From Stictocephala bisonia (lineage: Eukaryota; Arthropoda; Insecta; Hemiptera; Membracidae), in assembly GCA_035578905.1 (NCBI GenBank), contig JAQJVL010000612.1, positions 310,001 to 374,000 on the forward strand: a stretch of DNA of 64,000 bases. The letters are read 5' to 3'. The translations under genes and the position numbers were made by a program. Under the pieces are notes generated by a model, which had not been told where the DNA came from, ran no database searches, and saw only the letters and a program-made list of their open reading frames with translations. Positions 12,204-23,965 of the stretch are shown in pieces. Positions within the stretch are counted from its first letter, which is position 1. Every line of letters starts with the position of its first letter.

Positions 12204-13760
12204 ACTCGTGTCTACCCAAGTTGATCACGAGGGCTACGTTGATCACGAGGGCTACCTACGTTGATCGCGAGGGCTACCTACGTTGATCGCGAGGGCTACC
12301 TACGTTGATCACAAGGGCTACCTACGTTGATCACGAGGGCTACCTACGTTGATCACGAGGGGCTACTCAGGTTGACCATGGGGGTTACCCAAGATCACGG
12401 TTTAGGTGGTGCAATCGGTTTTCGGTGAGTTGATTATTTTCCAATTTTATAATCAAAATTACTTACTGTACCTTCCCTTGAGAAAAGAAAATTTAAAAAA
12501 ATGTTTAACCACTACATTAGAACTTGTGGCCTTATGAAGTGGTGAATTTAGCTGATTTTAAATCAAGCATAAGACAAAACCGATCAAAGTACAAGATTAA
12601 TTCTTTATAACTAAGTTTATTGCACATAATTTGGATTAACAGGTTTTTCATTTTTCAAATGTAAAAATGTTTATGATTTTTTAACATTTAAACTTTTTTA
12701 ATTTCTAATGTAGTGGTTAAATATATTTTTTGTATTTTTCCTGTCTCAAGGGAATGTACATTAACTAATTTTGATTTTAAAATTGGAAAATAATCAACTT
12801 ATCGAAAACCGATTGCGCCACCTTAACTACCCAAGTTAATCACACGGGGCTTCCCAGCTTGAATTTGGGGGCTACCCAAGTTGATCATGGGTGGCTACCT
12901 AAGTTGATCACAGTTGGCTATCTAAGTTAATTACGGCCCCCCCCCCCCCCCGTTACTCAAGTTGATCACATGGGGATAGCCAAGATGATAACCGAGAGCT
13001 ATATAAGTTGATGATGGGTGGTTACCCAAGTTGATCACGAGGGCTATCTACATTGATCAAGAGGTTTACCCAAGATGATCTCAGGTGGTTACCTAAATTG
13101 ATTAAGAAAGGTTTGAGCATCAGTAGCTACCGAAAATGATCATGGTTGGAAAAATCTCACTGCTACACAAACTGATCCCAGAAGCTACCCAAGATGTTCA
13201 CGGATGCTACCCATGCGAATCAGGGTTGCTACTCAATTTAATCACTGTTATCTACCCAATTTGATCACGGAGGATTTATTAGATGATCATACTTATAAGA
13301 GGATTTCTAAGTCGATTACAGTTGGTTACAAAAATTAATTAGAGGGCTAATCAAGTTAATCATGGAGGGCTAGCCAAGATAATTACAAGAGGTTATCTAA
13401 GTTGATGATGGATACCCACCCGAGTTGATCACGAGGGTTACCTACGTTGATTACGGATGGCTACCCAAGTTGACCATGTGGGCTACCCGAGAAGATCACG
13501 GTTGGTTACGGTTTATCATACGTGGTTATCTAAGTCGATCACGGTTGGCTACGAAAATTAATTAGGGGACTAATCAAGTTAATCATGGAGGGCTAGCCAA
13601 GAAAATTACAAGGAGTTGATGATGGGTGGCTACCCAAGTTGATCACGGTTGATTACCCAACTTGATCAAAGGGGGCTTCCCAAGTTGATAATTGGTGGCT
13701 ACCTAAGTTGAGTACAGTTGGCTATCTAAGTTAATTACGGGGTACTCAAGTGCCCCATAA
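12204..13760. repeat. 22-bp minisatellite, degenerate, block 1
   Basis: The cleanest copies at 12225-12360 repeat CTACCTACGTTGATCGCGAGGG (22 bp, tail GAGGG). Further right the theme GATCA-(C)GG-GGCTACCCAAGTT persists with 20-27-bp spacing and many substitutions as far as about 13760. A poly-C run interrupts it at about 12938-12952. The block is split by the foldback element at 12404-12826. No frame is conserved. Confidence 0.8.
12404..12826. mobile_element. Foldback / MITE-like element with long terminal inverted repeats
   Basis: About 125 bp at each end are inverted copies: the left end reads GGTGGTGCAATCGGTTTTCG, and the reverse complement of the right end begins GGTGGCGCAATCGGTTTTCG. Homology continues through TTGATTATTTTCCAATTTTA and CCCTTGAGA to TTAACCACTACATTAGAA. 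The centre of about 150 bp is AT-rich and unrelated. TTA flanks both ends, a possible target duplication. It sits inside the 22-bp minisatellite and has no coding capacity. Confidence 0.75.
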
Positions 13761-14756
13761 GTTTACCACGTATATCAGCATCTGAATATCCAACACTTTT
13801 AAATTTTTAAAGATGAAAAATTAAATTTTATAGCAGTTTTTTAACAGTGTTGAAATTAAATAAAGTGCAATGTTTTAATTTCCAGCTTCTTATATTAATG
13901 CTTTAATGGGAGGAACTATTCCAAAAAATCACATATTTTCGACAAAACTTTATCTATTATTCGTGAGGAAACGATAGTATATAATGACGGAAGAATGTAT
14001 ATGATACTTTAAGTACACAATTTAACTTACAGCTTCAGTAACACAAAATCTTCAACTGTGGAAACAGCTAAGCGTTTTCACCTTACCAAATTTATTTTTT
14101 TATGTTATGAAAGAGCAAAATAAAATTGTATTGTAGTTCTGTTACAGAAAAGTAAAGGTAAAAAGTGTAGAAGGTTTGAAGTTTCTAGCTTCTTTCAGTT
14201 ATGCTTAAATGGATCGAACTATTCCAAAAAAATACAATTTTTGACAAAACCTGATTTTACTGATTTTGTGAGGAAACTATAGTATACACCACAAAAATAC
14301 ATATGGCACTTCTAAACCAGAATTAAATGTTAAGTCGAATATTTCATTGGATGTTGTCTAAACTAAATATTCAATCAAACAAAAACTTCAACTGTGCAAA
14401 CAGTTCATTTATCGTCAGGTATTTTGAATTTTTTTCTGGGTTATAAAAAGTACAAAATAACATTTTTTTAGCAGTTTTGTTAACAGAAAAGTAAATGCAA
14501 TTAGTGTGTAGGGTTAAAAGTTTCTAGCTTCTTTTCATCATGCTTAAATGGATAGAACTAATCCAAAAAAATTACATTCGACAAAACCTAATTTTACTGA
14601 CTTTGTGAGGAAACTATAGTACATACCACAAAAATGGTACTTTTTGTACACAATTTAATTTTTAATCTGAATCTATCACTAGAAGTTATCTAAACTTAAA
14701 CCTAATTACAGCTTCAGTAAAACAAAAACTTCAAATCTGCAAGTTACCCAAGTTGA

Positions 14757-15440
14757 TAATTTTATTTTTAAAAAAACCAAAAGATCGCACTAATCAACTA
14801 TAAACAAGCAGCTAAAAATATTATCAATAAAAATTCTATTTATTTACAAAGTTCTTCAAATGTTTAACAGTCAATGTGTTTTGTCAAACTAGAAGTACTG
14901 CACAACATCAGTTTATCCGACTTCGGATCAATAAATTACTTTTTCTCAAAAAAAAAATTATTTTTAGGCCCAAAGTGTTCAACCTGTTACCTCGAAAAAT
15001 TAAGCTAATACACAGATTTAATTTATTTTCAAAAGTCCTTAAGAAGTGGTTTATTGATATTAACGATATCAGCATAATTACATCTATAGACGTTTAATTA
15101 CTTTTCAGACTGACATTTAATGTATGTAGTTTATGATATTTTTGTATTGATTTTAATTTTTCTATATTATTATGAACATTGTTGTTAGTTTATTGTTGCT
15201 TTGTTTTTAATTATTTCAAATATTATTTTATAGAACCAATATTTGTTTATGTATTTATTATTGGTATTTGGCAAGCGAACTACAGTGGACACTTAGAAGA
15301 TTCAACAAAAGGTACATTTATCTATTCTTTTATATGTTTAACAATTACCAGTAACTGGAAGTTGGTAATTGTGTATTATTTTTGTTTGATTCATAAATAA
15401 CTGTGGAAATAAATGATTTATTATTATTGATACAGATATT
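14757..15440 (+). mobile_element. 5'-truncated LINE, C-terminal ORF fragment plus 3' UTR
   Basis: A short frame at 14876-15097 contains RPKVFNLLPRKIK followed by a basic/hydrophobic segment. It lines up with the C-terminal end of the intact LINE ORF at 24843-26525 (GPKFFNLLPQNIK). The A-rich end at about 15400-15440 is the probable 3' terminus. The insertion splits the 22-bp minisatellite: AAGTTACCCAAGTTGATAA precedes it and GGAGGCTACCTAAG resumes after it. GATAATTTTAT and GATATTTATAA at the two borders may be a degraded target duplication. Confidence 0.65.
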
Positions 15441-15444
15441 TATA

Positions 15445-15705
15445 ACTGGAGGCTACCTAAGTGTTTCAAAAGTGGATACCCGAGTTGATCCTGGAGGCTA
15501 CCCAAGTTTATCACGGAGGCAACGCAAGATGATCATGTTGAGCTACTTAAATTGATCACGTAGGGCTACCCAAAATGATCAAGAGTAGATACTCAAGTTG
15601 ATCAAGGAGGCTTCTTAAAATAATCACGGGAGGCTACTTAAGATGATCAGAGAGTTACCTAAGTTGATTAAGGAATGCTACCGAAGTTGATCACGAAGAT
15701 ATGTC
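15445..15705. repeat. 22-bp minisatellite, degenerate, block 2
   Basis: The GGCTACCCAAGTTGATCACG theme continues with about 22-27-bp spacing. Its right border passes into the long-unit satellite through ATGTCAGAATATGAATAT and AAAGATGAAAAATCAAATTT. The same transition is seen at about 13770-13830, so the two junctions are homologous. Confidence 0.75.
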
Positions 15706-17094
15706 AGAATATGAATATAAGACATTTTGAAAGATGAAAAATCAAATTTGATAGCAGTTTTGTTAAGAGAGTGGTCAACTTAAATAGGGCGTAATGTTTT
15801 AGTATCCAGCTTCTTATACTAAATATACTACTTTTTATACTATGTTTTAAAAAAATCACACGTTTTTATAAAAAAACTCAATTTTATCTCCTTTTTGTTT
15901 GGAAACTGTAGTATATACAGTATATAACCAATTCTTGTAGAAAACTTTATTGTAAAATTAACAACGTCATTTTTGATGTATGCTAAACGAAATGTCGAAA
16001 CTTCTGCAAAACAAATACCTCAACTGTAAATACAAGACAGCATTTTCATATCGATATTTTAAATTTTTTGTAGGTCACATTTTTTTAATCACAAAATTAT
16101 ACATGTGAAATACCAAATGTAAAAGCATTTAAAAATTGTGTAAGGTTTATAGTTTCCAACTTATTTTATTCGTACTTAAATGAGAGGAACTATTCCAAAA
16201 AAACACATATTTTTGACAAAACTCAACTTTAGCAACTTTTTGTGAGGAAACGATAGTATATTCCGGAAAATGTATACTACACTTCTTGTATATAATTTGA
16301 TGGTAAATATGAATATTTCATTTGATTTTACCCAAACTAAATATTACAGCTGCAATAAAACAAAAACCTCCACTGTGCAAACAAGTAAACATTTTCTCGT
16401 CAACCATTTAGAATGTTTTCTAGGTTATTAAAGGGCAAAATAAAATTGTATAGAAGTTTTGTTAACAAAAATGTGAATGTAAATAATGTGTACAGTTTTA
16501 GATTTCTAGCTTCTATAAATCATGCTTAAATCAGAGGAAATCTTCCGAAAAATCACATGTTTTTTACCATACTCAACTGTACAGTCTTTTTGTGAGGAAA
16601 CTATAGTATATACCTAAAAAATATACGTAACACTTTTTGTACAGAAATTAATTGTTGATTTGAATATTTATTAGATGTTTTGTAAACTGAAAATTAAATT
16701 TTCAGTAAAAAACAACCTCAACTCTGCAAACAAGACAGCGTTTGCACGTCAACCAATTTGAATTTTTTTGAGGTTAAGAAAAGTGGGAAATCAAATTTTA
16801 TAGTAGTTTTGATATCAAAGTAGTAAAGGTAAATAGTGTGAAAGGTTTTATGTTCTTAAATTATCTTAATAAGGCGATATAATATGAGAAATCTAACAAA
16901 AATAAAACTTTTTGAATGAAACGTGAAACTTAATAATTTTTACTTAGTTATTATAGAAAAAACAAAAATTGTATGACCAAAATTGTAGGAAATTGAATTA
17001 CAAATCTAGAATATGCTCTCAGATTTGCTCTACATATAACGGTTTGCCACAATCAAGCCAATAGTAAAAATCTACATACAATTACCTCAATTTA

Positions 17095-17275
17095 TTGAAT
17101 TTTGTTTGGTGGGTTAAAAATCAAACATTTTTAGTTTCCCGTCGGGTACTAAGTAAAACACACAAGTGTGCCAAATTCCAAGTGCCAATTCTGGAAGTGG
17201 GTTAGAATTTGTTTACATGAGTGAGTGAGTCAGTGTGTGAGATACAGATTCGGCTTTATAGATATTAGATAATGC
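17095..17275 (+). mobile_element. Possible short retroelement 3' end
   Basis: TTTCCCGTCGGGTACTAAG, then a GTGCCAAATTCCAAGTGCC block, a GAGTGAGTGAGTCAGTGTG run and TTATAGATATTAGAT form the kind of 3' end seen on many insect short non-LTR or SINE elements. I see no second copy in this window, so the call is by style only. Confidence 0.3.
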
Positions 17276-17590
17276 ATTTTTAATTATAAATCGTCAAGAA
17301 AGACAGTAAAATATTCACATATTTAACATCAAAATAAATAAAACTACAAAATGATTTTTTTTTTAATCATTTTATGGTTCACTAGAACAGTTCTACGCCT
17401 ATCAAATAACTCTTCAAGTGTTACGATACGATTGTTATTACTGACGGAATCCTTGCAAAAGGAAGATACGTTTTTAGCATGTTTCATAATGGAAACAACC
17501 CCCTTAATTGTAAGAAATCCTTCAGGCCCAACTTACTTCCTAAATTTGTATTCCGATGAAAGTTTGAGAGGGGGGTTTGATTAAAGTCAA
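17276..17590 (+). repeat. Dispersed repeat family D, 3' portion
   Basis: The segment from TTATGGTTCACTAG through CTATCAAATAACTCTTCAAG, TGTTACGATACGATTGTTAT and GGAATCCTTGCAAAAG matches, in order, 42060-42150 and the halves flanking the LINE at 50886-52105. The short frame at 17351-17584 lies within this repeat and is not called. Confidence 0.5.
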
Positions 17591-17954
17591 TTAACACACA
17601 TATAAAAAGGTGGGAAATTTCTTTTCATGGAGATTGTAAGAATTGTAATAAAAGAACAATATGAACACGAAGCTACAGATTTTGGCCTTTTGTGGCACTT
17701 TAGGTTGCATTACATATAGTTAAGGGATAATATCTCACGTGATAGCACTGTCAGAGGTCAATGAAAAGCCAGAGATAAGATGTCACGAGATCACACACAA
17801 TAACATATGGTTTCCGCATCAACAAATAGAACAACATTTCAGTCATTTTTGGGGGAAAAGTCCATATAATTTACTCCAGAAATCCACTCCCCCTACGGAT
17901 TCCCACTCCCAACTGCTCTCTGCAAGAAATATTTTTGATATTCTAGCTTTCTTT

Positions 17955-20900
17955 TCTAGGAACACGACTTCTGGTGTCTCAACAACAACCTTGATATCTT
18001 AACCATCCCTTCTACAAACTCAACTGCTAGTGTCCCAACAAACCTTTAGCATCAACAACTACCCTAATATTTTAACCATCTCTTCAGCGAACATGACTGC
18101 TGGTGTCTCAACAACCATCCAGTTCGGTCTCAACAACGACCCTAATATTTTAATAATCCCTTCTACGAACACAACTGCTGGTGTCTCAACAACCATCCAG
18201 TTCGGTCTCAACAACGACCCTAATATTTTAATAATCCCTTCTACGAACACAACTGCTGGTGTCTCAACAACCATCCAGTTCGGTCTCAACAACGACCCTA
18301 ATATTTTAATAATCCCTTCTACGAACACAACTGCTGGTGTCTCAACAACCATCCAGTTCGGTCTCAACAACGACCCTAATATTTTAATAATCCCTTCTAT
18401 GAACACAACTGCTGGTGTCTCAACAACCATCCAGTTCGGTCTCAACAACGACCCTAATATTTTAATAATCCCTTCTACGAACACAACTGCTGGTGTCTCA
18501 ACAACCATCCAGTTCGGTCTCAACAACGACCCTAATATTTTAATAATCCCTTCTACGAACACAACTGCTGGTGTCTCAACAACCATCCAGTTCGGTCTCA
18601 ACAACGACCCTAATATTTTAATAATCCCTTCTACGAACACAACTGCTGGTGTCTCAACAACCATCCAGTTCGGTCTCAACAACGACCCTAATATTTTAAA
18701 ATCCCTTCTACGAACACAACTGCTGGTGTCTCAACAACCATCCAGTTCGGTCTCAACAACGACCCTAATATTTTAAAATCCCTTCTACGAACACAACTGC
18801 TGGTGTCTCAACAACCATCCAGTTCGGTCTCAACAACGACCCTAATATTTTAATAATCCCTTCTACGAACACAACTGCTGGTGTCTCAACAACCATCCAG
18901 TTCGGTCTCAACAACGACCCAAATATTTTAATAATCCCTTCTACGAACACAACTGCTGGTGTCTAAATAACCATCCAGTTCGGTCTCAACAACGACCCTA
19001 ATATTTTAATAATCCCTTCTACGAACACAACTGCTGGTGTCTCAACAACCATCCAGTTTGGTCTCAACAACGACCCTAATATTTTAAAATCCCTTCTACG
19101 AACACAACTGCTGGTGTCTCAACAACCATCCAGTTCGGTCTCAACAACGACCCTAATATTTTAATAATCCCTTCTACGAACACAACTGCTGGTGTCTCAA
19201 CAACCATCCAGTTCGGTCTCAACAACGACCCTAATATTTTAATAATCCCTTCTACGAACACAACTGCTGGTGTCTCAACAACCATCCAGTTCGGTCTCAA
19301 CAACGACCCTAATATTTTAATAATCCCTTCTACGAACACAACTGCTGGTGTCTCAACAACCATCCAGTTCGGTCTCAACAACGACCCTAATATTTTAATA
19401 ATCCCTTCTACGAACACAACTGCTGGTGTCTCAACAACCATCCAGTTCGGTCTCAACAACGACCCTAATATTTTAATAATCCCTTCTACGAACACAACTG
19501 CTGGTGTCTCAAAAACCATCCAGTTCGGTCTCAACAACGACCCTAATATTTTAATAATCCCTTCTACGAACACAACTGCTGGTGTCTCAACAACCATCCA
19601 GTTCGGTCTCAACAACGACCCTAATATTTTAATAATCCCTTCTACGAACACAACTGCTGGTGTCTCAACAACCATCCAGTTCGGTCTCAACAACGACCCT
19701 AATATTTTAAAATCCCTTCTACGAACACAACTGCTGGTGTCTCAACAACCATCCAGTTCGGTCTCAACAACGACCCTAATATTTTAATAATCCATTCTAC
19801 GAACACAACTGCTGGTGTCTCAACAACCATCCAGTTCGGTCTCAACAACGACCCTAATATTTTAATAATCCCTTCTACGAACACAACTGCTGGTGTCTCA
19901 ACAACCATCCAGTTTGGTCTCAACAACGACCCTAATATTTTAAAATCCCTTCTACGAACACAACTGCTGGTGTCTCAACAACCATCCAGTTCGGTCTCAA
20001 CAACGACCCTAATATTTTAATAATCCATTCTACGAACACAACTGCTGGTGTCTCAACAACCATCCAGTTCGGTCTCAACAACGACCCTAATATTTTAATA
20101 ATCCCTTCTACGAACACAACTGCTGGTGTCTCAACAACCATCCAGTTCGGTCTCAACAACGACCCTAATATTTTAATAATCCCTTCTACGAACACAACTG
20201 CTGGTGTCTCAACAACCATCCAGTTCGGTCTCAACAACGACCCTAATATTTTAATAATCCCTTCTACGAACACAACTGCTGGTGTCTCAACAACCATCCA
20301 GTTCGGTCTCAACAACGACCCTTATATTTTAATAATCCCTTCTACGAACACAACTGCTGGTGTCTCAACAACCATCCAGTTCGGTCTCAACAACGACCCT
20401 AATATTTTAATAATCCCTTCTACGAACACAACTGCTGGTGTCTCAACAACCATCCAGTTCGGTCTCAACAACGACCCTAATATTTTAATAATCCATTCTA
20501 CGAACACAACTGCTGGTGTCTCAACAACCATCCAGTTCGGTCTCAACAACGACCCTAATATTTTAAAATCCCTTCTACGAACACAACTGCTGGTGTCTCA
20601 ACAACCATCCAGTTCGGTCTCAACAACGACCCTAATATTTTAAAATCCCTTCTACGAACACAACTGCTGGCGTCTCAACAACCATCCAGTTCGGTCTCAA
20701 CAACGACCCTAATATTTTAATAATCCCTTCTACGAACACAACTGCTGGTGTCTTAACAACCATCCAGTTCGGTCTCAACAACGACCCAAATATTTTAATA
20801 ATCCCTTCTACGAACACAACTGCTGGTGTCTAAATAACCATCCAGTTCGGTCTCAACAACGACCCTTATATTTTAATAATCCCTTCTACGAACACAACTG

Positions 20901-21530
20901 CTGGTGTCTCAACAACCATCCAGTTTGGTCTCAACAACGACCCTAATATTTTAAAATCCCTTCTACGAACACAACTGCTGGTGTCTCAACAACCATCCAG
21001 TTCGGTCTCAACAACGACCCTAATATTTTAATAATCCCTTCTACGAACACAACTGCTGGTGTCTCAACAACCATCCAGTTCGGTCTCAACAACGACCCTA
21101 ATATTTTAATAATCCCTTCTACGAACACAACTGCTGGTGTCTCAACAACCATCCAGTTCGGTCTCAACAACGACCCTAATATTTTAATAATCCCTTCTAC
21201 GAACACAACTGCTGGTGTCTAAATAACCATCCAGTTCGGTCTCAACAACGACCCTAATATTTTAATAATCCATTCTACGAACACAACTGCTGGTGTCTCA
21301 ACAACCATCCAGTTCGGTCTCAACAACGACCCTAATATTTTAATAATCCATTCTACGAACACAACTGCTGGTGTCTCAACAACCATCCAGTTCGGTCTCA
21401 ACAACGACCCTAATATTTTAATAATCCATTCTACGAACACAACTGCTGGTGTCTAAATAACCCTCCTTCCTCAACAAAGGCCCTAATATCTAACAATCCC
21501 ATCTAAGAATACACCTTCTGGTGGATATGA
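17955..21530. repeat. 78-bp satellite array, about 45 copies
   Basis: A 78-bp unit (from TTCGGTCTCAACAACGACCC to TCAACAACCATCCAG) is repeated with very high identity from about 18060 to 21456. Diverged edge copies lie at 17955-18060 and 21457-21530. Because 78 is a multiple of three and the unit has no stop in certain frames, long artificial reading frames appear on both strands: a 26-residue Asn/Thr-rich repeat on + at 18030-18776, and several minus frames up to 207 codons. Units with TTTTAAAATCCC lack one base (77 bp) and break the frames. Such simultaneous opening of both strands and scattered frameshifts argue for non-coding satellite DNA. Rare variants (TCCATTCT, TCTAAATAACC, GACCCAAAT) mark higher-order duplication. 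Confidence 0.98.
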
Positions 21531-22084
21531 CTCCTGATATCCTTGATGCGCTCTCTCTCTCAGAACAAGATTTCCCTTCAGCAAACTAGTTATAGTAGTT
21601 GTGTTGGGTATTAAAATGGCCTCCGAGTCGTAAAACAAATTATTGATAACGTACGTGCTCATCTTGTCCTACCTTTGTCACAATCGTGATTTTGTGTCAT
21701 GTTCATTGCAACTATGCAATGGTACTACCTCGGGCCTTTACCTGGAGGTATCCCTAAATGAAGAAAATGTGGTTCTTCATCTGCAAAATATTGATGTATT
21801 ACAAACTTAATAAGAGGATATTAATTCTTTGATGGTGAACTTTTAAGTGATTAAAACGTACGCAGCTCATCACAAACAACTAACAAATTATTTAACAGAT
21901 CATCAAATATACAGTTATCATAATCATAAATCATAAATGATTTATAGACATTATTATTGACAAATGAAGTTTCGTATCATTCTTGTTTAATGATATTTAC
22001 GTAAATAATTGCCGTATCATTGAACAAGCTAGTACTGGTTCCGTATTTATTGTGGGGATATTTCAACGTTGAGTAGGTCGGCTA
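21531..22084. other. Gene-free spacer
   Basis: Unique-looking AT-rich sequence with no gene or clear repeat that I can support. Confidence 0.5.
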
Positions 22085-23045
22085 ACCACAAAGGCAACCA
22101 GTCTCCCATGTAGTAACTGCATGAACCACAACGGCAATAATTCTACTATGTGGTAGCTGCAGGATTAGGGTTGCCATACGTCCCGGTTTCACTCTAAATG
22201 CTTTGGTGTGTCGACAATTTCTCTAAGTACGCTAGATTGTCGCAATTTTTGGCAAAGTATTAAAAATGCTATGAAAGAATTGAAAACAATAAAATAGTTT
22301 TATTTTCGATGCCATATCACGATTTCAATATAGTACGAGGTTTTTCATTGATGTCTTTACATTTTACAATGAATTGATGAACGCTGTTGTTGTTGATGTT
22401 CTGATGACTGTCTGTGTAAACAGTTCAAAATATCTTGATCTGTCATTACAAACTACCCTTAAACCTGTTTTGAGTTTTTGATTATTTCAAAACACCATCT
22501 GAATTGTTAAAGGTCATGCCAAGTCATCATAAATGTACTATTGTACTGGTACAATAAGTTAGTGTACAAGTTGTGGTTTGGTGATTCTCAGAAACGATAT
22601 GGCAACACCGCCTAAAATGTCATCGGACTATTTTGATGCGGTTTACACTAGTGTCATACAATAAATTATTTTCAAACAATTCTATGGTTAAGATACAATA
22701 CACAATTTATTTTATCTCCATTTTGGAAATAATTTCTATGCTGTTATAGGTTATAATTTCTTGATCGATATTGCTCTAGTGTAACTTAATAAAAAAATCG
22801 TATAAAACATTTTACTACTTTGTTCAGCTAAGAAAACTAAACAGTTCTTGTTTTAACTTTAAGTGCAAAAACTAATAAAATTTAGTGAAAAGGCTTGTAT
22901 TGTTCAAATTATTTTCCGGTGTAGGGCCTTGGACACCCAGTAAGAGTGTGTCCCGGTTTCATTCACCAAACATATGGCAACCCTATGCAGTAACTACAAC
23001 GGCAACTAGTCTCCCATGTAGTAAGTGCAGGAACCACACCGGTTT
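22085..23045. repeat. 40-bp minisatellite interrupted by a TIR element
   Basis: About three units of the type CCACAACGGCAACTAGTCTC + CCATGTAGTAACTGCAGGAA are visible: two before 22166 and one and a fraction after 22985. The TIR element is inserted in the array, which gives independent support for its borders. Confidence 0.55.
22166..22985. mobile_element. Non-autonomous DNA transposon candidate, 820 bp
   Basis: The sequence begins TAGGGTTGCCATA and ends TATGGCAACCCTA, perfect 13-bp terminal inverted repeats. The outermost TA could be a 2-bp target duplication, which would fit Tc1/mariner-type integration. A GTCCCGGTTTCA motif lies next to both ends but in direct orientation. No transposase frame is present; the short frame at 22885-23121 crosses the border. 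A related end (GGGTTGCCATACGTCC) occurs alone at about 10287. The superfamily assignment is inference. Confidence 0.6.
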
Positions 23046-23239
23046 ATATCTTGAAATAGTAGTAGTAACTGCAAAAATAGCTACTGGAAAAACATATAAA
23101 TATATCAGAATAAATATATAAAAAAGGAGTTCTTGTCAATTAAACGGAGCATGAAAAATATAAATACCGATTTCCAAAAAAGTTACCTTTAAAGTAAAAT
23201 AAATATCAGTATGAACGGTACAAGTTGTATTTCAGTATA

Positions 23240-23720
23240 ATGTCGTGCTTAGATTGATGGTAGTAGGGTGGTTAGATGAAATTTGAAGTATAAAGTGTAC
23301 ATAAAGTGAATGTTCGTCATTTTGTGTACGTTGGGTGAGTTGGTGAGCTAGAGGTAGTTTATGTATAGAAGTATAGAATCGTCTCTAGATTGACGGAAGA
23401 GGCCAAGAGGATTAAGTAGGGTGGTTAGAAGAAGTATTCTGAGTACTTTAAGTGGTTATTCATCCTTTTTTTTACGTGGGTTGATTAGTAGGTGGGCCAG
23501 TCACGGTGGTTACACTTGCACATAAAGTGTATTATATACTTGGGATTTTCGTGCAAGTACACCCTCAATAATGTGTCCACGTAAGTTTTGGTTGGACCAA
23601 TAGTGACCAAGAGACAATAAAATTAAATATTAAGTTAGATGTTTCCAGATATAAAATAGATAGGTTAGAAGAGTACAATATTTTTTCTCAGTGCTGTAAA
23701 TAGATAAGTATCCTTTTACA
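23240..23720. repeat. Imperfect tandem repeat, about 140-150 bp
   Basis: Blocks with TAGATTGA(T/C)GG, AGTAGGGTGGTTAGA and a later GTACGTTGGGTGAG or TACGTGGGTTGA motif occur at about 23250 and 23385, with a weaker third copy (GATAGGTTAGAAGAG) at about 23655. Identity is low and borders are unclear. Confidence 0.35.
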
Positions 23721-23729
23721 AGCTGTAAA

Positions 23730-23965
23730 AAATATCCTCCAATTACATACAGTGATACGATTGAATTGTCATTCTGTTAAACGACAAATATTCTTCAATA
23801 AGAATTTAAGTCACTACAATCATTTATTATTTTCCACTTATAATATATATATTACATTTTTTTTAACGAGGAAGCTGATCTCCTACTTAACCTTACTCTG
23901 CCCATTCCCCAAAGACTACTGATATGTGCGAGGAACTTATTCAGACAGAGTAAGAGACCACTGGG
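23730..23965 (-). mobile_element. SINE family S, body and tail only
   Basis: It matches 39885-40112 almost base for base, from ATATCCTCCAATTACATACA to TTATTCAGACAGAGTAAG, with one main indel (13 bp near the first end). The partner copy at 40 kb continues on the minus strand into a tRNA-like head; this copy stops before it and is therefore 5'-truncated. Confidence 0.7.

Larger units (their letters stand above)
10330..16880. repeat. Degenerate long-unit satellite, about 300-360 bp per unit
   Basis: A unit recurs with anchors GGAGGAACTATTCCAAAAAA, TGAGGAAACGATAGTATA, CTAAACTAAATATTACAGC, TCAACTGTGCAAACA and GTTTTAAGTTTCTAGCTTC. The first anchor is near 11061, 11423, 11779, 13904, 14207, 14546, 16177 and 16524, giving spacings of about 303-362 bp. 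Related flanking units lie at 10340-10540 and 15900-16060. Identity is only moderate, so this is an old array. It is broken by a 22-bp minisatellite (two blocks), a foldback element, LINE fragments and a short repeat at about 10590-10900. The open frame at 10957-11229 lies inside a unit and is not a gene. Confidence 0.75.

Noticed and set aside
18030..18776. 248-codon Asn/Thr-rich repeat protein (mucin-like)
   Set aside because: The frame is an automatic result of a 78-bp satellite unit; the minus strand is equally open and 1-bp deletions occur freely.
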